Positions 53,260-61,060 of a stretch of DNA of 64,000 nt are shown in pieces; the first letter of the stretch is position 1, and each line of letters opens with the position of its first letter. The notes under the pieces were generated by a model that made no database searches, was not told the DNA's origin, and saw nothing but the letters and a program-made list of their open reading frames with translations. Position numbers and translations under genes: made by a program. The stretch is from Lachnospiraceae bacterium (lineage in GTDB: Bacteria > Bacillota_A > Clostridia > Lachnospirales > Lachnospiraceae), in the NCBI GenBank assembly GCA_017391465.1, contig JAFOYH010000045.1, forward strand, positions 6,412 to 70,411. The letters run 5' to 3'.

Positions 53260-54495
53260 ATGAAAAAGAAATTGAATTTAGAAGTTGCATTTTGTCGAAG
53301 TTTTCAGTTGATGATGAAGATTGGAATATATGTGTTACCCTGGGGAATTCCTAAAATCATGAAAGGGCCGGGGATTGTAAAAAAACTCCCGATGGCGATT
53401 CAACGTAAAAAGTTCAAAAAACCTTTAGTTGTAACGGATCATATGCTTATGAATATGCATCTTTTAGATGGTATGCTTGAAGCAATGGACCGCATTGGTC
53501 TGGAATATGTGATCTATGATGGCGCAGCACCAAATCCAACAGATATTAATATCGAAGAAGGTGCAGCTCTTTACCGTGAAAATCAATGCGACTGCATGAT
53601 TGCTTTTGGTGGTGGTTCACCCATAGATTGTGCCAAAGGTATTGGTGCTCGTATTGCAAGACCTCATAAAAAAATCAGACGTATGCAGGGATTATTTGGT
53701 GTGCTTCGTCCTATTCCGGTTCTTTTTACAGTACCGACGACTGCAGGAACCGGTTCGGAAACAACCATTGCAGCTGTTATAACAGAGGCTTCAACGCATC
53801 ATAAAGCTTCGATGAATGATCTTTGTCTTATGCCGAAGTATGCTGTTTTAGATCCGGAATTAACCATGGGACTTCCGAAACAAATGACGGCAGTGACAGG
53901 GATGGATGCGCTCTGCCATGCGGTTGAGGCTTATACAAATAACACCTATAATTCAAAGCTTGAGAAAAAGCTGTGTAAAAAAGCAGTGAAACTGATTTAT
54001 AATAATCTGTATAAGATTTATGAGGATGGAACGAATATCGAAGGTCGTCAGAATATGCAAAAGGCTGCATTTTACGCAGGACGTGCATTTACACGCGGAT
54101 GTGTCGGATATGTGCATGCCATTGGCCATACATTGGGCGGTTTGTATGAAACACCTCACGGGCTTGCTATGGCCATTCTTTTGCCGCATGTCATGCGGGC
54201 CTATGGATCGGCAGTTTATGATCGATTAGCAGAACTGTGTGATGTCTGTGGAATTAAACCGGCAGAGGATACAAGAAAAGCAAAAGCGGAAGCCTTTATT
54301 GGCTGGATTGAAGAACTTAAGATAAAAATGGACATTCCATTATATCCACCGATGCTTCAAGAAGAAGATGTGGACCAGATTGTCGAATGGGCACACAAAG
54401 AAGGAAATCCGTTGTATCCAACACCAGTCACATGGACAAAAGCTGATTTTAAAAAATTTATTCTTTCTTTAAAAAGAAGTATAGAAGATATTTGA
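53260..54495 (+). CDS. Iron-containing alcohol dehydrogenase
   Basis: A 411-residue group III alcohol dehydrogenase. The NAD(P)-binding N-domain has FGGGSPIDCAKGIG and VPTTAGTGSETT. Metal ligands lie in GMDALCHAVEAY (Asp, His) and VHAIGHTLGGLYETPHG (His, His). It interconverts an aldehyde and an alcohol, likely in fermentation; substrate unknown. ATG 53260 is chosen with GCGGAGAG upstream; a TTG at 53236 is in frame. The stop lies five bases before the CIRCE element. Confidence 0.9.
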   Translation: MKKKLNLEVAFCRSFQLMMKIGIYVLPWGIPKIMKGPGIVKKLPMAIQRKKFKKPLVVTDHMLMNMHLLDGMLEAMDRIGLEYVIYDGAAPNPTDINIEEGAALYRENQCDCMIAFGGGSPIDCAKGIGARIARPHKKIRRMQGLFGVLRPIPVLFTVPTTAGTGSETTIAAVITEASTHHKASMNDLCLMPKYAVLDPELTMGLPKQMTAVTGMDALCHAVEAYTNNTYNSKLEKKLCKKAVKLIYNNLYKIYEDGTNIEGRQNMQKAAFYAGRAFTRGCVGYVHAIGHTLGGLYETPHGLAMAILLPHVMRAYGSAVYDRLAELCDVCGIKPAEDTRKAKAEAFIGWIEELKIKMDIPLYPPMLQEEDVDQIVEWAHKEGNPLYPTPVTWTKADFKKFILSLKRSIEDI

Positions 54496-54499
54496 ATAA

Positions 54500-54526
54500 T
54501 TAGCACTCACTTTTGGTGAGTGCTAA
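54500..54526. promoter_or_regulatory. CIRCE operator (HrcA binding site)
   Basis: TTAGCACTC (54500-54508), nine bases, GAGTGCTAA (54518-54526): a perfect match to the heat-shock CIRCE element bound by the repressor HrcA. It lies seven bases upstream of the -35 of htpG. With the four T that follow it may also serve as a terminator for the alcohol dehydrogenase gene. Confidence 0.95.
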
Positions 54527-54533
54527 TTTTGTG

Positions 54534-54562
54534 TTGACATTTCAGTCACGTGGTATTACAAT
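54534..54562 (+). promoter_or_regulatory. Sigma-A promoter of htpG
   Basis: TTGACA (54534-54539), 17-bp spacer, TACAAT (54557-54562). One mismatch in 12. Transcription would start near 54569, giving a 64-base leader. Confidence 0.85.
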
Positions 54563-54632
54563 TACTAATGTCGCAAGGACGACATAATACAAATGTGAAT
54601 TGAAATTATTTTAATATAAGGAGTGATCGATA

Positions 54633-56639
54633 ATGGGTGAAACAATGAAAGAACAGGGAAGCTTATCCATTAACAGTGAAAATTTATTTCCGATTATTAA
54701 GAAATGGTTATATTCGGACCACGATATTTTTGTAAGAGAACTTGTATCCAATGGCTGTGATGCCATCACAAAACTTAAAAAACTTGAGATGATGGGTGAA
54801 GCAACGATCAATGAAGGCGAAAAACTCAAAGTTGAAGTGATCGTTAATGCAGAAGATAAAACAATGATCGTGCGCGATAATGGTATCGGTATGACAGCGG
54901 ATGAAGTCAAGGAATATATTACACAGATTGCTTTTTCAGGCGCTACAGATTTCCTTGAAAAGTATAAAGATAAGACCAATGAAGATCAGATTATTGGTCA
55001 CTTTGGTCTTGGTTTTTATTCCGCATTTATGGTGGCAGATCGTGTAACAATTCAGACACGTTCTTACAAAGAAGATGCAGAACCTGTTTATTGGGAATGT
55101 GACGGAGATTCGGAATACTCTATGTCAAAAGGTGATCGCGACGTGCGTGGTACAGAAATTACATTGTACATGAACGAAGACAGCTATGAATTCTGTAATG
55201 AATACCGTGCTCGTGAAGTTCTTGATAAATACTGTGGTTTTATGCCGGTTGAAATTTATATTTCAAAAGAAGGCAGCGAAGTAGAAACACAGAATGTAAA
55301 AGAAGAAGATCTTCGTGCAGAAGACAGAATCATTGAATATTACACAGAACCTGCGAAGACAGAAGAAAAAGAGAATGAAGACGGAACAAAAGAAGTGATT
55401 GAAATCACTCCGGAGCAGAGAATGGCAAAGATCAAACGCCGTCCGTATCTTGTGAATGTAACAACACCTCTTTGGAGCAAACATCCAAACGAATGTACAG
55501 AAGAAGAATATAAAGAATTTTATCGTAATGTTTTCAAAGATTACAAGGAACCTTTATTCTGGATTCATTTAAATATGGACTATCCATTTAACTTAAAAGG
55601 TATTTTATATTTCCCTAAATTAAATCTTGAACTTGAAGCGGTTGAAGGAACCATTAAGCTTTACAATAATCAGGTATTTATCGCGGATAATATTAAAGAA
55701 GTTATTCCGGAATTTTTATTACTTTTAAAAGGTGTGATTGATTGTCCGGATCTTCCGTTGAACGTATCCCGATCTGCACTTCAGAATGATGGCTTTGTTA
55801 AGAAGATTTCAGATTACATTACAAAGAAAGTGGCAGATAAGCTTTCCGGTATGTGCAAAACAGATCGCGAAAACTATGAAAAATACTGGGATGATATTAA
55901 TCCATTTATTAAGTTTGGATGCATGAAAGATGATAAGTTTAAATCCAAGATGAAAGATTATATTATCTACAAAGATTTAGATGGCAAATACCTTTCTTTG
56001 AAAGATTATCTTGAAAATTGCAAAGAAAAACATGAAAATCAGGTGTTCTATGTAACAGACGAAGTTCAGCAGGCACAGTATGTGAATATGTTCCGTGAAC
56101 AGGAAATGAATGCTATTTTATTAAATATGGCGATTGATCAGCCATTTATCAGTATGGTTGAACAGGATGAAGAAGGTGTGCAGTTCCATCGAATTGATAC
56201 AGAACTTTCCGATGTTTTCAAGGAAGAAATCAGCGAAGAAGATGGCAAGGTTCTTGAAGAAAATACAAAATCTTTAACAGAAATCTTCAAAAAGGCACTT
56301 GGACGTGAAAATCTGGAAGTAAAAGTAGAGAAACTTAAAAATGCAGAAACCTCTTCTATGATTACCCTTAAAGAAGAAAGTCGTCGTATGCAGGATATGA
56401 TGCGTATGTACGGTATGACAGATATGGGTATGTATGGAAATGATGGTGAGACTTTAATCCTGAATGCCAACAATAGTCTCGTTCAGTATGTTCTTTCCAA
56501 TGCGGAAGGCGAATATACAGATATGATCTGTCAGCAGCTTTATGATCTTGCACTTCTTAGTCATAAACCGTTAGATGCTGCAGCAATGACAGCGTTTATT
56601 GACAGAAGCAATAAGATTATGAAAGCTTTAACAAAATAA
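54633..56639 (+). CDS. htpG: Molecular chaperone HtpG (Hsp90)
   Basis: A 668-residue ATP-dependent chaperone. The N-terminal GHKL ATPase domain has IFVRELVSNGCDAITKL (catalytic Glu and Asn), DNGIGM and GHFGLGFYSAFMVAD. The middle domain includes NVSRSALQND with the conserved Arg. The C-terminal dimerisation domain ends at KIMKALTK. The usual SNASDA is SNGCDA here. RBS is AAGGAGTG. It is placed behind a CIRCE element, so HrcA control is expected. Confidence 0.95.
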   Translation: MGETMKEQGSLSINSENLFPIIKKWLYSDHDIFVRELVSNGCDAITKLKKLEMMGEATINEGEKLKVEVIVNAEDKTMIVRDNGIGMTADEVKEYITQIAFSGATDFLEKYKDKTNEDQIIGHFGLGFYSAFMVADRVTIQTRSYKEDAEPVYWECDGDSEYSMSKGDRDVRGTEITLYMNEDSYEFCNEYRAREVLDKYCGFMPVEIYISKEGSEVETQNVKEEDLRAEDRIIEYYTEPAKTEEKENEDGTKEVIEITPEQRMAKIKRRPYLVNVTTPLWSKHPNECTEEEYKEFYRNVFKDYKEPLFWIHLNMDYPFNLKGILYFPKLNLELEAVEGTIKLYNNQVFIADNIKEVIPEFLLLLKGVIDCPDLPLNVSRSALQNDGFVKKISDYITKKVADKLSGMCKTDRENYEKYWDDINPFIKFGCMKDDKFKSKMKDYIIYKDLDGKYLSLKDYLENCKEKHENQVFYVTDEVQQAQYVNMFREQEMNAILLNMAIDQPFISMVEQDEEGVQFHRIDTELSDVFKEEISEEDGKVLEENTKSLTEIFKKALGRENLEVKVEKLKNAETSSMITLKEESRRMQDMMRMYGMTDMGMYGNDGETLILNANNSLVQYVLSNAEGEYTDMICQQLYDLALLSHKPLDAAAMTAFIDRSNKIMKALTK

Positions 56640-56664
56640 TATTTTTTAGATGATACAAAAAACA

Positions 56665-56700
56665 AAAACGGACGATTCTTATAGGGAATTGTCCGTTTTC
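56665..56700 (+). terminator. Intrinsic terminator of htpG
   Basis: AAAACGGAC (56665-56673) pairs with GTCCGTTTT (56691-56699), extended inward by GATTC/GAATT. The T-run is short, so it is moderate in strength. Confidence 0.8.
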
Positions 56701-56702
56701 TG

Positions 56703-56731
56703 TTGAAGTGAAAATTTTTATCTTCTATAAT
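56703..56731 (+). promoter_or_regulatory. Sigma-A promoter of the barnase-barstar pair
   Basis: TTGAAG (56703-56708), 17-bp spacer, TATAAT (56726-56731), 29 bases before the start of the ribonuclease gene. Confidence 0.75.
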
Positions 56732-56759
56732 AGAAACAAAAAACAAAAGGAGAGTTTTT

Positions 56760-57269
56760 ATGAAAAAACTTAGATATTTAATTTTGACATTGCTTAGTTT
56801 GTGTATGATGTTGTTTGTAGGCTGCAATGAAGCAACAAAATCAGAAACAGTTTTGCCGGAAACATTCGAGACAGCTGCAGATGAAATCATCGCAGAAGAG
56901 ACAGAATATGAAGTGACCATCGACTATGATGGCGTTTACACATCCAAAGAAGATGTCGCATTATATCTGTACACATATGATGAATTGCCACAGAACTTTA
57001 TAACCAAAAAAGAAGCTAAAAAACTTGGATGGGAAGGCGGTTCTTTGGAACCTTATGCACCGGGAATGTGTATTGGTGGTGATAATTTTGGGAATTACGA
57101 AGAAATTCTTCCGGTTGAAGATGGTGTGACCTACAAAGAATGCGACATTGATACATTAGGTGCAGAGAAACGCGGTGCAAAACGTATTGTATTCTCCAGC
57201 GAAGGAGATATTTATTATACAGAAGATCACTACGAAAGTTTTGTTCAGCTTTATGAAGGTGAAGAGTAA
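56760..57269 (+). CDS. Barnase-family ribonuclease, secreted lipoprotein
   Basis: A 169-residue protein with a lipoprotein signal (LFVGC, Cys22), an acidic spacer (about 23-58) and a barnase domain (about 59-165). Barnase landmarks are aligned along its full length: YDELPQNFITKKEAKKLGW, APGMCIGGDNFGNYE and TEDHYESF. The catalytic triad of barnase maps to Glu127, Arg142 and His157, all present. It should cut single-stranded RNA, preferring guanosine, outside the membrane. Unlike Bacillus barnase it would stay anchored. RBS is AAAGGAGAG. The inhibitor gene starts at the next base after its stop. Confidence 0.92.
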   Translation: MKKLRYLILTLLSLCMMLFVGCNEATKSETVLPETFETAADEIIAEETEYEVTIDYDGVYTSKEDVALYLYTYDELPQNFITKKEAKKLGWEGGSLEPYAPGMCIGGDNFGNYEEILPVEDGVTYKECDIDTLGAEKRGAKRIVFSSEGDIYYTEDHYESFVQLYEGEE

Positions 57270-57521
57270 ATGAAAACAATATATTTAGACGGAAGAAGGT
57301 TACAGCGGACACCTGAAGGTTACACCTATATTCAGGAGCTGTTTCATTTTCCAGATCACTTTGGAAAAAATATGGATGCGCTTTATGATTTGCTTACAGA
57401 ATTGTGTGAAGAAGTCAATGTTGAGATCAATCACAGTGATGAAATGGATATGATGATAAAGAAAGTGGTTTTAAATGCGCAGGATGAGAATAAATGTCTG
57501 AATATCTGCTTGACAAAGTAA
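57270..57521 (+). CDS. Barstar-family ribonuclease inhibitor
   Basis: An 83-residue cytoplasmic protein with the barstar layout: KTIYLDGRRL strand, helix, then FPDHFGKNMDALYDLLTEL, whose Asp36 and Asp40 correspond to barnase-contacting Asp35 and Asp39 of barstar, and a closing strand LNICLTK. It would block any unsecreted ribonuclease in the cytoplasm. The ATG follows the ribonuclease stop with no gap, and the RBS (GAAGGTGAAGAG) lies in its last codons. Confidence 0.92.
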   Translation: MKTIYLDGRRLQRTPEGYTYIQELFHFPDHFGKNMDALYDLLTELCEEVNVEINHSDEMDMMIKKVVLNAQDENKCLNICLTK

Positions 57522-57579
57522 AATGCCTTGAGATAATATTAAAAAGTTGCAGACGGTTAATATTTGAAATGAGGTATTT

Positions 57580-58473
57580 ATGAGCGAAGTAATGATACAT
57601 ACAGTGGAGCATGCTTTTGAACATGCCATTTCTCATACATTTGAAGAAAGTTTAAAACTGTTACCGTTTTTACTGATCACATATATTATTATGGAAGCAA
57701 TTGAAGATAAGATTGGTGAACATGCGCAGGGATTTGTGCAGACATCGGGTAAATTTGGTCCAATCATCGGTGGAATTCTTGGTGCATTTCCTCAATGTGG
57801 TTTTTCGGCGGCTGCAGCCAGTCTGTATGCTGGACATGTTATCACACGCGGAACATTGATTGCTATTTTCCTTTCAACATCGGATGAAATGCTTCCGATT
57901 ATGATTTCTCAGAAAGTACCGATGCAGATGATTTTTTCTGTTTTAGGAATGAAAGTTGTGATTGGTATTCTTGGTGGTTTTTTGGTGGATATTCTTTTAC
58001 ATATCGTAAGAAAACAGCCAAGACACCATGTTGATATTCATCATATGTGTGATCATGATCATTGTCACTGTGAAGAGGGCAGCGTGATTAAATCGGCTAT
58101 TCGACATACGATTCATATTTTTCTGTTTATTTTAGTTATTACCTTTGCCTTTAACTTTGTTGTCGAAATTGTTGGAAAGGAAAGTTTAAGCCGCTTTATT
58201 CTGAATCAGCCATTGCTTGGTTCTGTTTTAAGTGGTATTGTGGGACTTCTTCCAAATTGTGCAGCATCTGTTGTTATTACTCAGCTTTATCTGGATGGTG
58301 CTATGAGCCTTGGTGCTATGATGTCGGGACTGCTAGTCGGTGCAGGGGTTGGTCTTGTTGTTTTGTTTAAAACAAACGATTCGATGAGAGAGAATCTTGA
58401 ACTTACCGGAATGTTGTATGTCATCGGCGTTGTGGCCGGTATTCTTATCGATTTTTTGGGAATTACATTGTAA
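57580..58473 (+). CDS. Putative 10-TM heavy-metal exporter (ArsP_2 type)
   Basis: A 297-residue membrane protein with two related halves. Half one has GPIIGGILGAFPQCGFSAAAASLYAG, half two has GSVLSGIVGLLPNCAASVVITQLYL; the Pro-Gln/Asn-Cys pair marks this family of putative metal or arsenic efflux proteins. A cytoplasmic loop near 145-165 is rich in His, Cys and Asp (HHMCDHDHCHC) and probably binds metal. Substrate is unknown; manganese, cadmium or arsenic are possible. RBS is ATGAGG. Confidence 0.82.
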   Translation: MSEVMIHTVEHAFEHAISHTFEESLKLLPFLLITYIIMEAIEDKIGEHAQGFVQTSGKFGPIIGGILGAFPQCGFSAAAASLYAGHVITRGTLIAIFLSTSDEMLPIMISQKVPMQMIFSVLGMKVVIGILGGFLVDILLHIVRKQPRHHVDIHHMCDHDHCHCEEGSVIKSAIRHTIHIFLFILVITFAFNFVVEIVGKESLSRFILNQPLLGSVLSGIVGLLPNCAASVVITQLYLDGAMSLGAMMSGLLVGAGVGLVVLFKTNDSMRENLELTGMLYVIGVVAGILIDFLGITL

Positions 58474-58512
58474 GCATTTGTATATACTGATGATACAAAG
58501 GAGGCTTTTTGT

Positions 58513-58977
58513 ATGATTGGATATTTGGGACTTTCGGCATTGATCTGTGGAAGTGATCTGGTGATCAAAGAGACAGTGAAAAAGAAAGTGGATGAAAACA
58601 GCAAAACTTATGTGTGTGAAGACAAACTGATCGTGACAAAGTTTTATAATCGGGGAGCAGCTTTAGGAAAGCTTTCAGAACATCCGACACTTTTGAAAGG
58701 TATTACCATTTTTGGCGTAGGAAGTCTTTTGGGTGCTTTAACAGCAATCAGTGGTCTTAAAGGTCATTATTTACAGAAATTTGGTCTATCCATGATGCTC
58801 GGCGGTGCAGGAAGTAATGCCTATGAGCGTATAAGTTACGGTAAGGTCACGGATTATGTTCAGTTGAATGTGAAAAATCCAAAATATCGAAGAATCGTGT
58901 ATAATCTTGGTGATTTTGCGATTTTTGCAGGAAGTTTATGTCTGATTTCAGGTGAGTTATTTCGAATGGAAAGATAA
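58513..58977 (+). CDS. Signal peptidase II-like membrane protein (LspA family, divergent)
   Basis: A 154-residue protein with three to four helices. It keeps the four LspA boxes in altered form: SDLVIK (usual DQLTK), NRGAALG (NTGAAF), GGAGSNAYERISYGKVTDYV (GGALGNLIDR..G.VVDF) and NLGDFAIFAG (NxADxxI). The two Asp residues expected to form the aspartic protease site (in VTDYV and NLGDF) are present; the Asp of NxxDR is Glu. It may process lipoproteins or a special substrate. AAAGGAGG precedes the ATG closely. Confidence 0.75.
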   Translation: MIGYLGLSALICGSDLVIKETVKKKVDENSKTYVCEDKLIVTKFYNRGAALGKLSEHPTLLKGITIFGVGSLLGALTAISGLKGHYLQKFGLSMMLGGAGSNAYERISYGKVTDYVQLNVKNPKYRRIVYNLGDFAIFAGSLCLISGELFRMER

Positions 58978-59008
58978 GCGTGTGATTGATAATCAAACAA
59001 AATATTTA

Positions 59009-59068
59009 AAAAGCCATATATTCTTAAGAAACAGAATAGTGTTTCTTAAGAGTATATGGCTTTTATTT
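59009..59068. terminator. Bidirectional terminator with 24-bp stem
   Basis: Arms 59009-59032 and 59041-59064 pair over 24 bases with a single G-U, eight-base loop, A-run before and T-run after. It separates the LspA-like gene from convergent pepF. Confidence 0.93.
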
Positions 59069-59086
59069 GTTTTCAGAATATATAAT

Positions 59087-60892
59087 TTAGTCAAACATCT
59101 TTTCAAGTTCGGTCAGATAATGATTAAATACCCTTAATGCTTCCCGGGTTGGTTCGCCGGTGGTCATATCGACACCACAGGATTTTAAAAGGTCGATACA
59201 ATCCATGGAGCAGCCGCTGGAAAGAAAACGTTTGTAATCAAATAAGGCATCTTCATCCTCTGAAAGAATGCGGCTTCCAAAGGCTATGGCTGCGGAAAGA
59301 CCGGTAGCATACTGATAAACATAGAATGGGGTATAAAAATGAGGGATACGTGCCCATTCCATGGAAATTTCATCATCGACAACCATATCCGGACCAAAAT
59401 AGAGCTTGTTTAAATCTTTATAGATGTTACAGAGTACATCACAGGTTAAGGCCTCACCGTTTGCTTCCATCTCGTGGGTGATCATTTCGAATTCGGCGAA
59501 CATGGTCTGACGGAAAAGAGTGCCTTTAAACTGATCCATTAAATGATTTAAAAGATAGGCTTTTTCCTCTTTGGATGCTGCATTTTTAAGTAAATGGTTA
59601 ATGAGAATATATTCATTACATGTGGATGCAATTTCCGCTACAAAAATGTTATAGTTTGAATTAATATAACTCTGATTCATGTTTGTGTAACAGGAATGAA
59701 GAGAATGTCCCATTTCATGTGCCAGTGTAAATACATTGTCCAGTGTGCCCTGATAATTAAGAAGCACATATGGATGGTGACCATAGACGCAGGTGGAATA
59801 AGCACCGCTGCGTTTGCCTTTGTTTTCATAAACATCAATCCAGCGGTCATCGAATCCTTGACGTAAAAGATTTAAATAATCTTCGTCCAATGGTGCAAGT
59901 CCTTCAAGAACGATCTGCTTTGCTGTTTCAAAAGAATATTCCGGAGAATCGTATTCAATGATCGGTGTGTAAACATCATACATATGAAGTTCATCGATAT
60001 GGAGCAGTTTTTTTCGGAGTGCAACATAACGGTACATGGATGGGAGAAATTCATGTACGGTTTCAATCAACTGGGTGTAAACGCTGGTTGGTATATTATG
60101 TGCATCCAGATGCGTTTCCATAGTTGACGAATATTTTCTGGCGCGTGTATAAAATAATTCTTTTTTAACATTTGCACTATAAATAGCCGCTAATGTGTTT
60201 TTGTAATTCTCATAAGTGTGATAGAGTGCCATAAAAGCATCTTTACGAACTTGACGGTTTTTGTTTTCCATGAAGGAAATAAAACGTCCATGAGTTATTT
60301 CAACGAAGTTACCATTGCCATCATCAATGGATGGAAAATGAAGGTCTGCATGATTAAACATACCGAAAATGTTCTGCGGACCAAAACTCATATCGGAACT
60401 TAAAGAAAGCAGTTCTTCTTCTGGAGCAGATAAGGTATGTGTTTTTTGACGTAATGTATCTTCCAGATAATGTCGGTAAAATTCAAGCGGCGGAAATTCT
60501 TTAAACCATTTTTCGAGGGTATCAGGTTCTAAGGATAAGAGTTCCGGGGCTTCCCAGGCGATAGTGGATGAAAAACGGTTATAGAGACCAAGGGTTTGAT
60601 TTTTCATGGCCTGTCCTTCTGTGCGCGTGGTGTCTTCGTCAGAAAGTTGAAAAGCATAGCTGTATAATCGGTCAAGATCCAAAAGCCAGCGATCGCGCTC
60701 TTCGAGATACTCAAAGAGTTTATGTGGAGAGACGGTGATTTTTCCTCGGTAAGAAGCCATGTCATCGATGTGACATTTGACTTTTTCAAAGTCTGTTTCA
60801 AAATCTTTCATGTTTTCATATAAATGTGTCAGATCCCAGGTATCTGCCTTATTTATCTCAGAACGTAATAATACTTTGTTGCTTTTTGACAT
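59087..60892 (-). CDS. pepF: Oligoendopeptidase F (M3 family)
   Basis: A 601-residue cytoplasmic zinc peptidase that degrades oligopeptides of about 7-17 residues. The zinc site is FTLAHEMGHSLHS (HExxH) near residue 385, with the third ligand Glu in NYNIFVAEIASTCNEY. The N-terminal domain (TWDLTHLYENMKDFE) and helical M3 fold are complete. ATG 60892 has GGGAGG upstream. Codons further upstream in frame precede the predicted transcription start near 60935 and are excluded. Confidence 0.94.
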   Translation of the reverse strand: MSKSNKVLLRSEINKADTWDLTHLYENMKDFETDFEKVKCHIDDMASYRGKITVSPHKLFEYLEERDRWLLDLDRLYSYAFQLSDEDTTRTEGQAMKNQTLGLYNRFSSTIAWEAPELLSLEPDTLEKWFKEFPPLEFYRHYLEDTLRQKTHTLSAPEEELLSLSSDMSFGPQNIFGMFNHADLHFPSIDDGNGNFVEITHGRFISFMENKNRQVRKDAFMALYHTYENYKNTLAAIYSANVKKELFYTRARKYSSTMETHLDAHNIPTSVYTQLIETVHEFLPSMYRYVALRKKLLHIDELHMYDVYTPIIEYDSPEYSFETAKQIVLEGLAPLDEDYLNLLRQGFDDRWIDVYENKGKRSGAYSTCVYGHHPYVLLNYQGTLDNVFTLAHEMGHSLHSCYTNMNQSYINSNYNIFVAEIASTCNEYILINHLLKNAASKEEKAYLLNHLMDQFKGTLFRQTMFAEFEMITHEMEANGEALTCDVLCNIYKDLNKLYFGPDMVVDDEISMEWARIPHFYTPFYVYQYATGLSAAIAFGSRILSEDEDALFDYKRFLSSGCSMDCIDLLKSCGVDMTTGEPTREALRVFNHYLTELEKMFD

Positions 60893-60941
60893 AAATAATC
60901 CTCCCGTTTGGTTTTGAATTGTAAACTTTATATAATATATT

Positions 60942-60970
60942 AGTATAATAATTAATTGTTTTTTTATCAA
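60942..60970 (-). promoter_or_regulatory. Sigma-A promoter of pepF
   Basis: Minus strand TTGATA (60970-60965), 17-bp spacer, TATACT (60947-60942). Its -35 is seven bases from the divergent -35 of the ABC transporter operon. Confidence 0.8.
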
Positions 60971-60977
60971 GAAATGA

Positions 60978-61006
60978 TTGATTTTCTTTGGACATTCGTA
61001 TAGAAT
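60978..61006 (+). promoter_or_regulatory. Sigma-A promoter of the peptide ABC transporter operon
   Basis: TTGATT (60978-60983), 17-bp spacer, TAGAAT (61001-61006) with TA before it. Transcription near 61013; the start at 61061 follows. Confidence 0.8.
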
Positions 61007-61060
61007 GTAGGTGACAATTTAATAATGAGAGGAATTACTTATAAGAAGGAGAATATTACG

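Noticed and set aside
60893..60970. In-frame extension of pepF to an upstream ATG
   Set aside because: The stretch contains the pepF promoter itself and no RBS; the ATG at 60892 has GGGAGG.
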